Positions 46,111-56,624 of a DNA stretch of 64,000 bases are shown one piece after another. The stretch covers positions 1 through 64,000 of the forward strand of contig JAIQZQ010000070.1 of the NCBI GenBank assembly GCA_021777105.1, in the 5' to 3' direction. The notes below the pieces were generated by a model. That model searched no databases. It was given only the letters and a program-made list of their open reading frames with translations, and was not told the DNA's origin. The position numbers and the translations under genes are program-made. The stretch is from Candidatus Anammoxibacter sp. (GTDB lineage: Bacteria > Planctomycetota > Brocadiia > Brocadiales > Anammoxibacteraceae). How positions within the stretch are numbered: the stretch's first letter is position 1; every line of letters begins with the position of its first letter.

Positions 46111-46590
46111 TTACTGATGTTTCTTTAATAATTTAACTAACTTGCTGTTTGCGTCTGTTAGTTCCTCATTTCTTTTTTTAAGTTTAACAGTAAGTTCTTC
46201 ATTTTTCTTTACTAGAAAGTAACGTTCTATTGCATTTAAAATAGTCATTTTTAACTCATTATCATCCCATGGTTTGGGGATAAATTTATAAATATGTCCA
46301 TCATTTATAGCCGATAATATAGAATCGGTGTCAGCATAACCCGAAAGCACAATCCTAACGGTCTTTGGATATAATTTAAACGCTTCTCTAAGAAATTCTG
46401 ATCCGTTCATAACCGGCATACGGTAATCTGATATTATTACGTGCACATCTTCAGTTTCAAGCAGTCTTAGGCCATCTTTTCCAGATGTTGCCGTTAGAAT
46501 GGTATAATCACAATCAATAAAAAGTCTAATTAGCGATTTAAGCACATTTGGTTCATCATCAACACATAATATCGTAACATTTTCATACAT
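46111..46590 (-). CDS. Stand-alone receiver protein with coiled-coil tail (block 1)
   Basis: The 159-residue protein is a receiver (CVDDE at residues 8-12, phosphoacceptor in IISDYRMPVM, LSGYAD, KPWDD) with a short helical tail (KNEELTVKLKKRNEEL) and no output domain. It closely resembles 60316-60792. It lies downstream of the PAS kinase and probably relays phosphate to or from the kinases of the block. Confidence 0.87.
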   Translation of the reverse strand: MYENVTILCVDDEPNVLKSLIRLFIDCDYTILTATSGKDGLRLLETEDVHVIISDYRMPVMNGSEFLREAFKLYPKTVRIVLSGYADTDSILSAINDGHIYKFIPKPWDDNELKMTILNAIERYFLVKKNEELTVKLKKRNEELTDANSKLVKLLKKHQ

Positions 46591-46648
46591 AATTGAGCCT
46601 CAAATTATAAAAACGCTATTAGATAGATAAAAATATTAAATATTATTT

Positions 46649-47910
46649 TTAATTTATAACCGGGATCTTTATTATAAATTTTGTTCCTTTGCCAATCTCG
46701 CTGTTTACATTTATTTCCCCCTTGTGTTTCTTAATAATATCAAACGCAATGCTTAACCCCAGCCCGGTTCCTTCCCCAACATCCTTAGTTGTAAAAAACG
46801 GTTCAAATAGCCTGTTTAGATTTTTTTCCGCAATCCCGCATCCTGTATCGCAGATAGAGATGTAAATATTGTTTTCTTTCTCCCATGTTTTTATTATAAT
46901 TTCGCCTCTTTCCTTAATTGCGTGCGAAGAATTTACTAAAAGATTCATAAAAACCTGGTTTAATTGCCCAGGATTGCACTTTGTCAAAGGAATATCATTA
47001 TATTCTTTTTTTAAAGTCACTTTATATTTCAATTCATTCCATACTATGTTTATTGTGCTATCTAACCCGTCATTTAAATTTGCAATTACGTATTCTTCGT
47101 CATTTATATGAGAAAAACTTTTAAGGTCCTTTACTATCTTATTTACCCTGTTAGCTCCGTCAACAGACTCATTAACCAAGTTTAATATATCTTCTATAAC
47201 AAAATCAATTTTGCTGTCCCTTTTTTTTCTTCTAGAGTAAAAAGTTCTGATTGAATATTTTTTCCTAAATGTCCTGAAATGTTTTTAATCACCTTTGATT
47301 GTTCATTTATAAACCCCACTATCTTGTTAGTATATTTCCTTAATGAACATAGGTTGCTTAAAATAAAACCTATAGGATTATTTATTTCATGGGCTATACC
47401 GGCGGCCAACTGACCGATAGAAGCCATTTTCTCCTGTTGTAATATCTGCGATTGAGCCTCGTTAAGTTTAGTATACGCCTTATTCAATTCTATGTTCTTA
47501 TCATTAACTTTTTTATTTAAAAGCGCTAATTTTGTAACATTATGCAGATATATAACACTTCCAAAGGCGACATCATTGCTGTTTTTTACCGAACAAGTAT
47601 CTATATGAAATCTTTCACCGCTTTTGTGAACAATATCTATATGATTTTCTCTATGTTGTTCTTCTCTAAATCCAAATTGTTTGAATATATTAGGCCAATT
47701 TTCACCCAAAATTTCATTAAAAGATTTGCCTGTTAATCTTGTTAGCTTTTTATTACATCTTAAAATACTTCCATCTAAATCAGTTAAAATGACCAGATCA
47801 TCAATAGAGTCCATGCTTTGTTCCCATTCAATTTTTGCCTTTTGCACCTCTTTATAAACCATTGATAGCATTTCATATTTTTTTGTAGCGGTAAAATTTT
47901 CAGCTTCCAT
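46649..47910 (-). pseudogene. PAS histidine kinase split by a frameshift (block 1)
   Basis: Two minus-strand frames together match the intact 420-residue kinase at 60850-62112. The first (47910-47194) carries the PAS domain (IDDLVILTDLDGSILRCNK) and H-box (GIAHEINNPIGFI). The second (about 47220-46649) carries the ATPase domain (ISICDTGCGIAEKN, GEGTGLGLSIAFDII). They part at a run of eight T (47221-47228 on the plus strand). Adding one base restores the register: the sequence after the run then reads DSKIDFVIEDILNLVNE. It may be a real lesion, a sequencing or assembly error, or a phase-variable or slippage site. Confidence 0.8.
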
Positions 47911-47966
47911 GCTTTCCTCCTTATAATGCGATGTTGATATATAACCTAAATCGAGATCACATATCG

Positions 47967-49625
47967 TTAAACCGGCAAACTAAGGGTAAATGTTGTCCCT
48001 TTCCCTACTTTACTTTCAACTTTAAACTTTCCGTTATGTTTCTTTATAATATCATATGAGATACTCATGCCTAAGCCGGTGCCTTTTCCAACCGTTTTGG
48101 TTGTAAAAAACGGATCGAAAACTTTAGTAAGGTTGTTTTCAGAAATACCGCATCCCGTATCCGATATAGACACAAATACAAAGCTATTCTCTTGCCACGA
48201 TTTTATTGTAATTACCCCTTTTTCATCAATTGAATCCGCGGCATTAATAAGAATATTCATGAAAACCTGGTTTAATTGTTGTGGGTTGCATTTAGCCGCG
48301 GGGACATTGCCAAACTCTTTATTAACAGCGGCCTTATACTTTATCTCATTCCATACGATATTTAATGTGCTTTTTATACATTCGTTTATATTTGAAAGCT
48401 TTAGCTCTTCTTCGCTGGGACGGGCAAATCTTTTTAAATCCTGAACTATTTTAGTTACGCGTCCGGCGCCTTCCATGGTTTCTCTAATTAAATTCTCCGT
48501 ATCACTAAGCACAAAATCGATTTTAAGTTGATTGCGTTTTTCAATTATATTTTTCTGATATTTGCTATCAGCTTGAGACGTTAAAACCGACTCTATCAAA
48601 CAAATAAACTCATTAAGTTTCTTAAAATAACGACCAAGAGTGTCAACATTACTTGATATAAAACCCATTGGATTATTAATCTCATGCGCGACACCCGCCG
48701 CTAACTGGCCTATGCCTGCCAATTTTTCCTGTTGAAATGCCATTGTTTGAGATATTTTTAAATCATCATACGCTTTTTGTAATTTCTTGTTAGAGCATTC
48801 AACTTTAGCTTTTTCCGCAACTAACGTTTGTTCAAGTTTTTTCCTTTCTGTTATGTCGCGGATAATAGAAGTGAAATACCTTCTCTTCTCTATACTCCAT
48901 GTTGATATTGTAAGTTCTATAGGAAACTCTACCTCGCCTTTTTTTAACCCTACAAGTTCGAGAGGTTTTCCTAAAATTTTAACTTTACCGGTATTGTTAT
49001 AATTATCCATCCCCTTATTATGTAATTCTCTAAATCGCGCAGGTATAATCACTGTAACAGGTTTGCCAAGCGCTTCGTCAGGATCGCGTTCAAATATATT
49101 TTTTGCTCCATTATTCCAATACGTGATAATCCCTTTATCATCGATAGTAACAATAGCGTCAGTTGCAGTCTCGGTTACAGAGCGAAACCTATTCTCGCTC
49201 AACCGTAGAGCGTTCTCAGCTTTCATTTTTTCTTTAACAAGCTCCCACTTTCGCATTACCCTTCCGCAAATTTTAGGCAAAGCGGCTATTGCCGCTTCAG
49301 ACTTTACCACATAATCAACCGCCCCTTTTTCTAAAGCTTCCAACGCAATTTCATCATCTTCAATGTCGCTTATTAAAAGGACTGGAAATTCATTGTAACG
49401 ACTTATGTTATTTAGAATTTCAAGTCCTTTGCCATCTTTTAACAAATAATTAACAATTGCTAAATCCGGCTTAAACCGTGATAAAACAGTTTTCATATCC
49501 TTAATGCTATTAACAACATTAACTACTTTGCTATCACCATTAAGAGAGCTGTATATCCTTTTTACATCTTGCTCCTTGGCTTCAGCAAGCAGGATATTAA
49601 TGTTATAAATGTCTTTGGTATTCAT
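47967..49625 (-). CDS. Pseudo-receiver/PAS hybrid histidine kinase (block 1)
   Basis: ATG 49625 matches the paralog's start (MNxK...INILLAEA); a TTG at 49634 is the alternative. The 552-residue protein has a receiver-like N terminus, then PAS (FRSVTETATDAIVTIDDKGIITYW), a coiled coil, HisKA with VAHEINNPMGF and an ATPase domain with GKGTGLGMSISYD. The receiver seems inactive: where the phosphoacceptor Asp belongs the text reads LAIVNYLLKDG, and the acidic pair is AEA. It probably senses rather than receives. It is followed by the PAS kinase and preceded by the Cache kinase. Confidence 0.87.
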   Translation of the reverse strand: MNTKDIYNINILLAEAKEQDVKRIYSSLNGDSKVVNVVNSIKDMKTVLSRFKPDLAIVNYLLKDGKGLEILNNISRYNEFPVLLISDIEDDEIALEALEKGAVDYVVKSEAAIAALPKICGRVMRKWELVKEKMKAENALRLSENRFRSVTETATDAIVTIDDKGIITYWNNGAKNIFERDPDEALGKPVTVIIPARFRELHNKGMDNYNNTGKVKILGKPLELVGLKKGEVEFPIELTISTWSIEKRRYFTSIIRDITERKKLEQTLVAEKAKVECSNKKLQKAYDDLKISQTMAFQQEKLAGIGQLAAGVAHEINNPMGFISSNVDTLGRYFKKLNEFICLIESVLTSQADSKYQKNIIEKRNQLKIDFVLSDTENLIRETMEGAGRVTKIVQDLKRFARPSEEELKLSNINECIKSTLNIVWNEIKYKAAVNKEFGNVPAAKCNPQQLNQVFMNILINAADSIDEKGVITIKSWQENSFVFVSISDTGCGISENNLTKVFDPFFTTKTVGKGTGLGMSISYDIIKKHNGKFKVESKVGKGTTFTLSLPV

Positions 49626-49697
49626 TATCTTCAAACCTTTTTGTGAAAATTTGTATAATTGCGCAGAATAGCTGTATTTTCTATATATTTTAACCGG

Positions 49698-52274
49698 TTA
49701 TAATTTATCAATAACAGGAATTTTTACAATAAATCTGCTCCATTTGCCGGTTTCACTCTCAACTTTAATAGATCCATTGTGTTTTTTAATAATATCATAC
49801 GAAATACTCATTCCTAATCCGGTGCCTTCCCCTACATCCTTAGTTGTGAAAAATGGATCAAATACCTTGTTTATATTTTCTTTTGAAATTCCACACCCTG
49901 TATCTAATATAGACACATATATCGATTTTTCTTCCTGCCAGGTTTTTATGGTTATATCTCCGTGCTCTTTAATCGCATGAGCGGAATTTATTAATATATT
50001 CATAAATACCTGGCCTAATAGAAGCGGATAACATTTAGTTAATGGAATGTCGCCAAAGTTTTTATTAATTGAGGCTTTGTACTTTAATTCATTCCAGACT
50101 ATATTAAGCGAGCTTCTTATGCATCCATTTATATTCGCCATTTCTGCTTCTTCGTCGCCATGCCTTGCAAAGTTTTTGAGATCCAACACTATTTTTTTAA
50201 CACGCTCAGCGCCTTCAAGCGACTCTTTAATTAGGCTATCTATATCATCTAAAATAAAATCCATCTTTAATTTTTTACGATTTTTATTAACATTAGCCAC
50301 AACATCTTTGTTGTCAATTAGATTTATAGCGGCATCTTGCAAAGCGATAAATTCAGTAAATTTACTTGTATACTTTCCAAGAGTGTTGATGTTGCTGGAA
50401 ACAAATCCAATCGGATTATTTATCTCGTGCGCCACGCCTGCCGCTAGCTGACCGAGGCTCGCCAATTTTTCCTGTTGCAATATAACTGTTTGAGACTCAT
50501 GCAGAGCCTCTAACGTTTTTTTTAAATTCTTATTTGTTCGTTCTATCTCAATTTGTTTAGATCCAAGTTCTTCAACAAACTTTTCTCTATCTTCATCATA
50601 ATGTTTTCGTTCTGTAATATCTTTTGCCACACAGACTATTCCTTGGCATATCCCTTCTTTATCATGCATTTTTGATACTGAAAGAAGCGCCGGTATTTTT
50701 ACGAAATAGTTTGAGAAAAATATTTTTTCTAAATCATAAATAAAACCATCTTTATTTAATTTATTTAATTCCATTTCTGTTAGAAGGTTGCTCTTTGTAA
50801 AAAAATCATCAAACAATTTGCCGGTTATGTAATCCAATGGATAATCCAAAAGATTGCAAAACTGTTTATTCGCCGTTTTAATTTTAAAATCAGGAGTTAA
50901 TACAACTAAAACATCATACATGCTTTCGAAAATATTTTTTAAGTAATCTATTGATACTGTAGTATTCCTTAAATCAACCGCCATATTTTTGAATGATTCT
51001 TCAAGAAAGCCAATTTCGTTTTGAGATTTAATTTTAAAATCAATATCCATGTTGCCTTTAGCAAATTGAGGCAATAAATTTGCAAGTTGAATAATAGGGT
51101 TAACTATTAGTTTTGATATTGTCAGTGAAATCACAACAACAAATACTACGGTTAAAAAAATCATTGTTAAAATTATATTTCGCAATATATAGGCGGAACG
51201 AAACGCTTCATTTTCATCAATTTCCGCTATTAGAATCCAATGAACTCCAAGCCTATCGAGCATATCAATATTTATGCCAAGGCCTAAAACGTTTATACCT
51301 CTATAATCTTTATAAATATTAGCTTTAAATGCTTTATACGTTTCCGGTTTATTCATATTAATATTTTGATTCACATGCGACGAGGTTTTTATCCCTGTAT
51401 TTTGATAATCAAGATGACCAAGTTTAGTCTTATTTATAAGCCACTCGTTTGTGCGCTTAGTGTTAACTTTTAAATTTAAGACAGTTGAATTTTCGCTAAA
51501 CCTTGATGACGTCCTCATTAACAGATCGGAGCCGATCAGATATGTCTCGCCTGTGTCGCCTAACCCTGTTCTATCCCGCATCAATTTATCTATTGAATAA
51601 ACCGGTATTTGCAACGCTATTAAACCAATTTTGCGTCCTTCAGAATCAACAACGGCCTGAACAATAAAGAAGTCGATTTCATTTGCATTAGATTTGCAAA
51701 ATTCATAATCCGATAAATATGGTTTGCCTGTGTTCATTGATTTTTTGCATGCTTTTGAAATGTTGGAGTCGGCATATTTCCCTGTAAACATATTAGTTCC
51801 CATAAAATGCCGGTTATGCCCTGTAATAGAAAACAAAAAATGGCCGGTGTCATCCAAAAGCAGGATATCAATGTAGCCATATGACGCCTGAAAGTTTTTA
51901 AGATCATCTCCAAATCTAACCGACAGTTTTGAATGCTCATAGCTTTTTACATATTTTTCTATGGACAAGCCGCTTTTTAAGAATGACTTCTTTAATTTTC
52001 TTAAAAATTTGATATTTGCCATCTCCTGAGATTGAAAATCCAAATCCGCAACTCTCTCTGAAAAATATGATTCCAGAAACTCTTTTTTTAGCTTCGCCGC
52101 ATTAATTAAAGAATTTGAGGCATGATCTTTAAGCGTATTATAGGCAATATTAAAACTTATGAAGCAAACTAAACACAATGGAATAACAGATATTAAGAGA
52201 AACCAAAATAATATTGTTCGCCTTAATTTACGGTTTGGCAATCTTTTTGTCTTATCTTTATTCGGCTTTAACAT
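49698..52274 (-). CDS. Membrane histidine kinase with Cache-type sensor, HAMP and PAS (block 1)
   Basis: The 858-residue protein has an N-terminal membrane helix (RTILFWFLLISVIPLCLVCF), a periplasmic double-Cache sensor of ~300 residues (with GDTGETYLIGSD, usual for this class), a second helix (ILTMIFLTVVFVVVISLTIS), HAMP, a PAS domain, HisKA with GVAHEINNPIGF and an ATPase domain with GEGTGLGMSISYD. Cache sensors bind small extracytoplasmic ligands. The upstream gene is an exported solute-binding protein, so the pair could sense one ligand. A paralog's tail is at 63957-64000. Confidence 0.88.
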   Translation of the reverse strand: MLKPNKDKTKRLPNRKLRRTILFWFLLISVIPLCLVCFISFNIAYNTLKDHASNSLINAAKLKKEFLESYFSERVADLDFQSQEMANIKFLRKLKKSFLKSGLSIEKYVKSYEHSKLSVRFGDDLKNFQASYGYIDILLLDDTGHFLFSITGHNRHFMGTNMFTGKYADSNISKACKKSMNTGKPYLSDYEFCKSNANEIDFFIVQAVVDSEGRKIGLIALQIPVYSIDKLMRDRTGLGDTGETYLIGSDLLMRTSSRFSENSTVLNLKVNTKRTNEWLINKTKLGHLDYQNTGIKTSSHVNQNINMNKPETYKAFKANIYKDYRGINVLGLGINIDMLDRLGVHWILIAEIDENEAFRSAYILRNIILTMIFLTVVFVVVISLTISKLIVNPIIQLANLLPQFAKGNMDIDFKIKSQNEIGFLEESFKNMAVDLRNTTVSIDYLKNIFESMYDVLVVLTPDFKIKTANKQFCNLLDYPLDYITGKLFDDFFTKSNLLTEMELNKLNKDGFIYDLEKIFFSNYFVKIPALLSVSKMHDKEGICQGIVCVAKDITERKHYDEDREKFVEELGSKQIEIERTNKNLKKTLEALHESQTVILQQEKLASLGQLAAGVAHEINNPIGFVSSNINTLGKYTSKFTEFIALQDAAINLIDNKDVVANVNKNRKKLKMDFILDDIDSLIKESLEGAERVKKIVLDLKNFARHGDEEAEMANINGCIRSSLNIVWNELKYKASINKNFGDIPLTKCYPLLLGQVFMNILINSAHAIKEHGDITIKTWQEEKSIYVSILDTGCGISKENINKVFDPFFTTKDVGEGTGLGMSISYDIIKKHNGSIKVESETGKWSRFIVKIPVIDKL

Positions 52275-52335
52275 ATTAGAATGCTCCAGTTTATTATTTC
52301 CTAAATCAAAAAAGCCTAAGCACCATATTCAGGAG

Positions 52336-53442
52336 CTATTCCCGTGTAATTTCAGTGGCAAACCTTTCATCGGCAAAAGCATCTATATCAATGGGCTTAT
52401 TCAAAATACCCCCATCAACCGCATAATTCATAATTTGCCTTAACCCTTCTTTATCAATATTTAGATTTTTATAGTTTATAACATTTAAATCACTCCTGAG
52501 ACTTTGGATTATTGCGTCTTGATTATGTTTAGGGATGTGTTTTCTTATCATATCAGATATTTCAATTATTTCACTGCCGCCGCGCATCCTTGCATTTTCA
52601 ATATCTATCCCTGCTTTGTGTATATAATAAATAACCTCTTTTAATGCGTCATTTTTATTTTTTATAGCATTGTTAGTTGCTATTGCGATGCACTCGACAT
52701 GCCCATTTGGCCATATAATGACATCTTTTGAATACCATGCAACATAACCAAACCCTTGAGTTTCAACAACATCAGCCCATGGCAAAGATTGCTCAAATGA
52801 AGCCGGCGCTCCGCGACTATTTTGCCTTCTAATAAATGAAGGCGATTTTGGAGGAGCTATTTCAAGCGCGATAACATCTTTACTAAGCCCATATCCCAAA
52901 CCTAATGTTTTGCCGTGATCTTTCAAATATTTGTAAAGAACAACCGTATGGGTTGACAATAGCGACGGAACACCGCATTGAGTTGGTTTTCCATTATATT
53001 TCTTCGCTTTTGAAAACGCATTTGCGACTTTCTCATCCGGTTTTCTCTCAATCCTGTTTTTTAAAAGATTTACATCCTCATTTAATAAAGCATTAATAGC
53101 CAACGCATTCCCATCTCTATGCATTAGACCTACCCATCTAAAATCTGGATTCTCAGTAAACATATCCATTGCCATAGGGCAAATAATGAATGCCATATCA
53201 ACTTTACCTGACATAAAATACGCCCTAAGTTCAGGCCAGCTTCCAATCCTTTCTATAATATATTTCGCCTTTTTCATTTCTGTCCGATATTTTTCATATG
53301 CAATTATGCCGGCATAGTGATCGGCAAGTGGCACGTAAATTGCTTTAATTGGTATCCGCTCGCCTGCCTGGAGCGAATATCCATCAATAAAGAATCCACA
53401 TAACATAATAATTAGCATTAAAACGGCTGATATTTTTCGCAT
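52336..53442 (-). CDS. Exported solute-binding protein (NMT1/CmpA-like) with no transporter
   Basis: ATG 53442 opens with MRKISAVLMLIIMLCGFFID, a signal peptide; longer starts would put 45 residues before it. The 368-residue protein has the substrate-binding fold of ABC nitrate/sulfonate/taurine-type receptors (KAIYVPLADHYAGIIAYEKYR, then GKVDMAFIICPMAMDM). No permease or ABC ATPase gene is nearby. It lies between an HD-GYP regulator and the Cache kinase on the same strand, so it may act as a periplasmic ligand sensor partner for that kinase. Confidence 0.82.
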   Translation of the reverse strand: MRKISAVLMLIIMLCGFFIDGYSLQAGERIPIKAIYVPLADHYAGIIAYEKYRTEMKKAKYIIERIGSWPELRAYFMSGKVDMAFIICPMAMDMFTENPDFRWVGLMHRDGNALAINALLNEDVNLLKNRIERKPDEKVANAFSKAKKYNGKPTQCGVPSLLSTHTVVLYKYLKDHGKTLGLGYGLSKDVIALEIAPPKSPSFIRRQNSRGAPASFEQSLPWADVVETQGFGYVAWYSKDVIIWPNGHVECIAIATNNAIKNKNDALKEVIYYIHKAGIDIENARMRGGSEIIEISDMIRKHIPKHNQDAIIQSLRSDLNVINYKNLNIDKEGLRQIMNYAVDGGILNKPIDIDAFADERFATEITRE

Positions 53443-53464
53443 AACAATCTCTTTTTTAAAAATC

Positions 53465-54751
53465 TTACGCCTCAACACAAATGCAATACCTCTTTCTTTC
53501 AGCCTTTTCAAAATCCGCAATATTATTAATATCATCAATAGTAATTTTTGTTCCTTCTTCAAGTAACAGAAAACCATTATTTGTAAATATATCCTTTGCC
53601 AAAACCATTCCCTGTTTTAACTCTGAAACGGCAACTCTGTTTTCCGGTTTCTGTTTCTTATGGAATTTATCTCCTTTAAATAACGAAACAAATATTGTCA
53701 CCACTTCAGGATCATACCTCTGATTGCTACTTTTTATGATATAATTGCATGCGTCTTCCATTGAAAGTTTAGTCGGTAAAAGCGTTCCGTTAGACAAAGA
53801 ATCGTAATCACTGGCAACCCCTATTATTCTCGCGCCTATTGGTATCTTATTGCCGCTTAGTTTATCAGGGAAACCATGGCCGTTCCATTCTTCATGATGG
53901 CGCCGAACAATTTTCCCGATATCATTAAAATTCTCAACCGATTTTAGCGCAGCCTGACCAATTGTGGGGTGTTTTTTGTATTCAGCTTTTTCTGATGTTG
54001 TCATGTTCCCAAATGGTTTATTGAGAAGCTCATCCGAAGCTCCCATTTTGCCTATATCATGCAATAATGCCGCGATCTCAATCTCCTTTATATCATGATC
54101 ATCAAGATTCATTCTCTGCGCAATGTTTTTCGACATCCTGGCTGTATTCTTAAGATGCACAACAAGCTCAGGATTTCTCAATTTAATCATATTGATGAAA
54201 ACCCTTATTGTATTAAAAAAACTTTTACTTAGTTTTTTATAAAGAATTTTTGATTTATCAAGCATCATACGAAGCTCTTCTGTTTGCTCGTTTACTTTTT
54301 TTTCAAGATTTGAGTTTAACTCCTTTAATTCTATATTCTGCTTTTTAGTCAATTCTTGAAGTATGTAATTCTCTCTCCTCAGTTTCTTTAACTCAACAGC
54401 ATATTGAATGCTTTTTATTAACTCATCGTTATTCCATGGTTTTGTAATATATTTAAAAATATCGCATTTGTTTATAGAGTCAATAACCGCGCTAATATCA
54501 GCATGCCCTGTAAGCAGCATTCTTATTGATCCCGGTGAGCATAGTTTAGCCTGTTGAAGAAACTCAATCCCGCTCATTCCCGGCATACGCTGATCAGAAA
54601 CAATAATGTCAATTTTCTCTTTTCTTAACATTTCAAGAGCTTCTCTCCCACTGTTTGCAGTATAAATATTATAGTCATCTTCAGAAAAAACACGTTTCAA
54701 TGCCGATAAAATTGATTTTTCATCATCCACAAACATTATCTTACAACCCAT
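53465..54751 (-). CDS. Response regulator with HD-GYP domain, second type (block 1)
   Basis: The ATG at 54751 follows GGAGG by about 8 bases and gives 428 residues: receiver (MFVDDE, VSDQRMPGM, KPWNN), coiled coil, and HD-GYP with ALLHDIGKMG and RHHEEWNGHGFP. The GYP text is GFP here. As in its relatives, the first-ligand helix reads KNTARM rather than HSxRV. It is the first gene of the block on this strand and its stop lies 22 bases before the solute-binding protein's start. Confidence 0.86.
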   Translation of the reverse strand: MGCKIMFVDDEKSILSALKRVFSEDDYNIYTANSGREALEMLRKEKIDIIVSDQRMPGMSGIEFLQQAKLCSPGSIRMLLTGHADISAVIDSINKCDIFKYITKPWNNDELIKSIQYAVELKKLRRENYILQELTKKQNIELKELNSNLEKKVNEQTEELRMMLDKSKILYKKLSKSFFNTIRVFINMIKLRNPELVVHLKNTARMSKNIAQRMNLDDHDIKEIEIAALLHDIGKMGASDELLNKPFGNMTTSEKAEYKKHPTIGQAALKSVENFNDIGKIVRRHHEEWNGHGFPDKLSGNKIPIGARIIGVASDYDSLSNGTLLPTKLSMEDACNYIIKSSNQRYDPEVVTIFVSLFKGDKFHKKQKPENRVAVSELKQGMVLAKDIFTNNGFLLLEEGTKITIDDINNIADFEKAERKRYCICVEA

Positions 54752-55969
54752 TTTAAAGCCTCCTATGCAACATTTATGTAAAACCACATCCGCTTAATCT
54801 GTTTCTGTATTTTATATGTCATAACTTCTACTAATAAACTCAATTTTTAGCTATAAGCGCCATTTTTACGTATATTCTCCATCAACGCGCAAAATGTCCA
54901 CACTTAATACCCATCCTTAGCTTTATAAAAGATAAACTTTCCCTAAATTTACATTCCACCACTAGGTTAAACCAGGGTTTTCAAACATTGCATCTCCGTA
55001 AGAAAGAACTAAAACGAGAAATAATTGCTCTTGGAGAATAGACATGCCAATAAATGTAGCAGAAATATTAATGAAAAGCTGAGTTTTTGGTCTTTTTAAC
55101 ACTCCCCCCCTTTAATATTGTAAGCATGCGCGCTTACTTAATGCGAATGGCATTAAATACTTAGACAATCTACGTAGTGTCAACCAATAACCTTTCGTCG
55201 ATATTATAATACAACATCTTCTGTCAAAAAGCAAAGATGCTTTGTCATATTTTGAATCAAACTATTAAATTTGATATTTATGCCGGAAGCAGGATTTAGA
55301 TATCCAGAAAAAGCCTATCATAAGTTCATTAACAACAATATGTTAGACAATCAACATGACAGACACAAAGATTATAATAGGCTATTGTCGCAATAAGAGA
55401 ACCATTAGTTAGTTCAACTCACTGTCTCGAACTAAACAGCCTTAAACTATGCGACTTATAGATAATAAAAAACATTTTAAAAATGACAAGCATTTACCGA
55501 CTAAAAGGCGCGGAATTAAGTTTTGGAATAAAACGTATGAAATGATTTACTGAAGCGGAAGGATAAAGGAAAAATGAAAAACCAAGCTATTAATGATGAG
55601 AAGGAAACATATCAACTTCTTTCATATAACCATTAAACTTTAATCAGGTTTAACGAACCTAACACAATTCGAAATTTGAAGCGCAATATAGAGCAATTTG
55701 CGTGAACGTCTGTGATACATTTTAAGATAGAGTGTTGAAATGAAGATGTGTGGCAGCGCCAATGAGAACCTTGTAATCAAGATCAAAATCAAGTAAACAA
55801 ATGCAACCGTACTAAATTTAACACTATACAAGTCTATTCAAAAGCGTTGAATCACGACACTCAAATTGACGATTATAAATTTAAAAGCAATAATAACATT
55901 ACAGCCGTATCTAAAACTTAAGTTAAGCAAAACCGTATTGGTCAAGTCTTTTCTAGACTACATAACCCC
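54752..55969. other. Long intergenic region between the two kinase blocks
   Basis: About 1.2 kb, AT-rich, with no good gene. Short frames such as 55449-55553 (34 residues from MRLIDNKKHFKND) have no ribosome-binding site and no recognised similarity. Promoters for the minus-strand array starting at 54751 should lie at its left end. Confidence 0.5.
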
Positions 55970-56272
55970 TTGCGCGCTCTTTTGTGCGAAATTGGGATCG
56001 AATACCTTGTCTGGCCCTGGCTTAAAGAGGGCAAAAGTGTTTGTGTCGGCATATTGGGCGGGTTAATACTCGTGCTTTACGGGATAATACCGCCCCTTCA
56101 ACAAGCGACTTTTGGCAGGGTTTACGCCGCTTATGGAGGAGTGTTTGTATTTATGTCGATCCTGTGGGGATGGAAAGTTGACAAGACAAATCCTGACAGA
56201 TTCGATATAATCGGCGGCATAGTTTGCCTTATCGGCGTATTTATAATAATGTACTGGCCAAGGAATACGTAA
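55970..56272 (+). pseudogene. 5'-truncated second copy of ynfA
   Basis: It matches 44231-44563 from about the tenth codon to the stop (LVWPWLKEGKS, FGRVYAAYGGVFVFM), but the first membrane helix is gone and only a TTG with no ribosome-binding site could start it. The homology stops at the stop codon. Conserved coding changes suggest the loss is recent. Confidence 0.75.
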
Positions 56273-56624
56273 CCACGATAAACCTGGCAAGGCTTGGACA
56301 ACCAAAGATTTCGCGGGTTACACAGATTAGGATTTTATCAGTTAAGTTATGACAATTTTTGACAAGATATTTTTTGCGCTGGTTACCAAGCCCCTAGATT
56401 TCCCTCTTTGGCAAAGATGGAAATCTAGGGAGATTCGAATAAAGTATACCTTAAAAAAACGATTATAAGGAAAGTTAAAAATTCAAATCCCCCTTTTCTA
56501 AAGGGGAAAGATAGTTGTATATACTATTAAATTAAGTTTAAGTCAAAAACATTGGAAAACACGCTGAACAGTTACTTAAAAGAGCAATTGGGCCAATTCT
56601 TGACGGTTTGTTCATTCTTATTTA
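56273..56624. other. Spacer holding an uninterrupted dispersed repeat
   Basis: It contains a repeat (56397-56571) related to 31975-32285. No gene is seen. The rest is AT-rich. Confidence 0.5.
56397..56571. repeat. Dispersed repeat, copy c (empty site)
   Basis: It shares CCCTCTTTGGCAAAG, GGGAGATTCGAATAAAG, TTCAAATCCCCC and CGCTGAACAG with the copy at 31975-32285, and lacks that copy's 88-base insertion between CTTTGG and CAAAG. Confidence 0.7.

Noticed and set aside
55970..56272. Second ynfA considered as a functional gene
   Set aside because: The first membrane helix is missing and the only start is a TTG without a ribosome-binding site.
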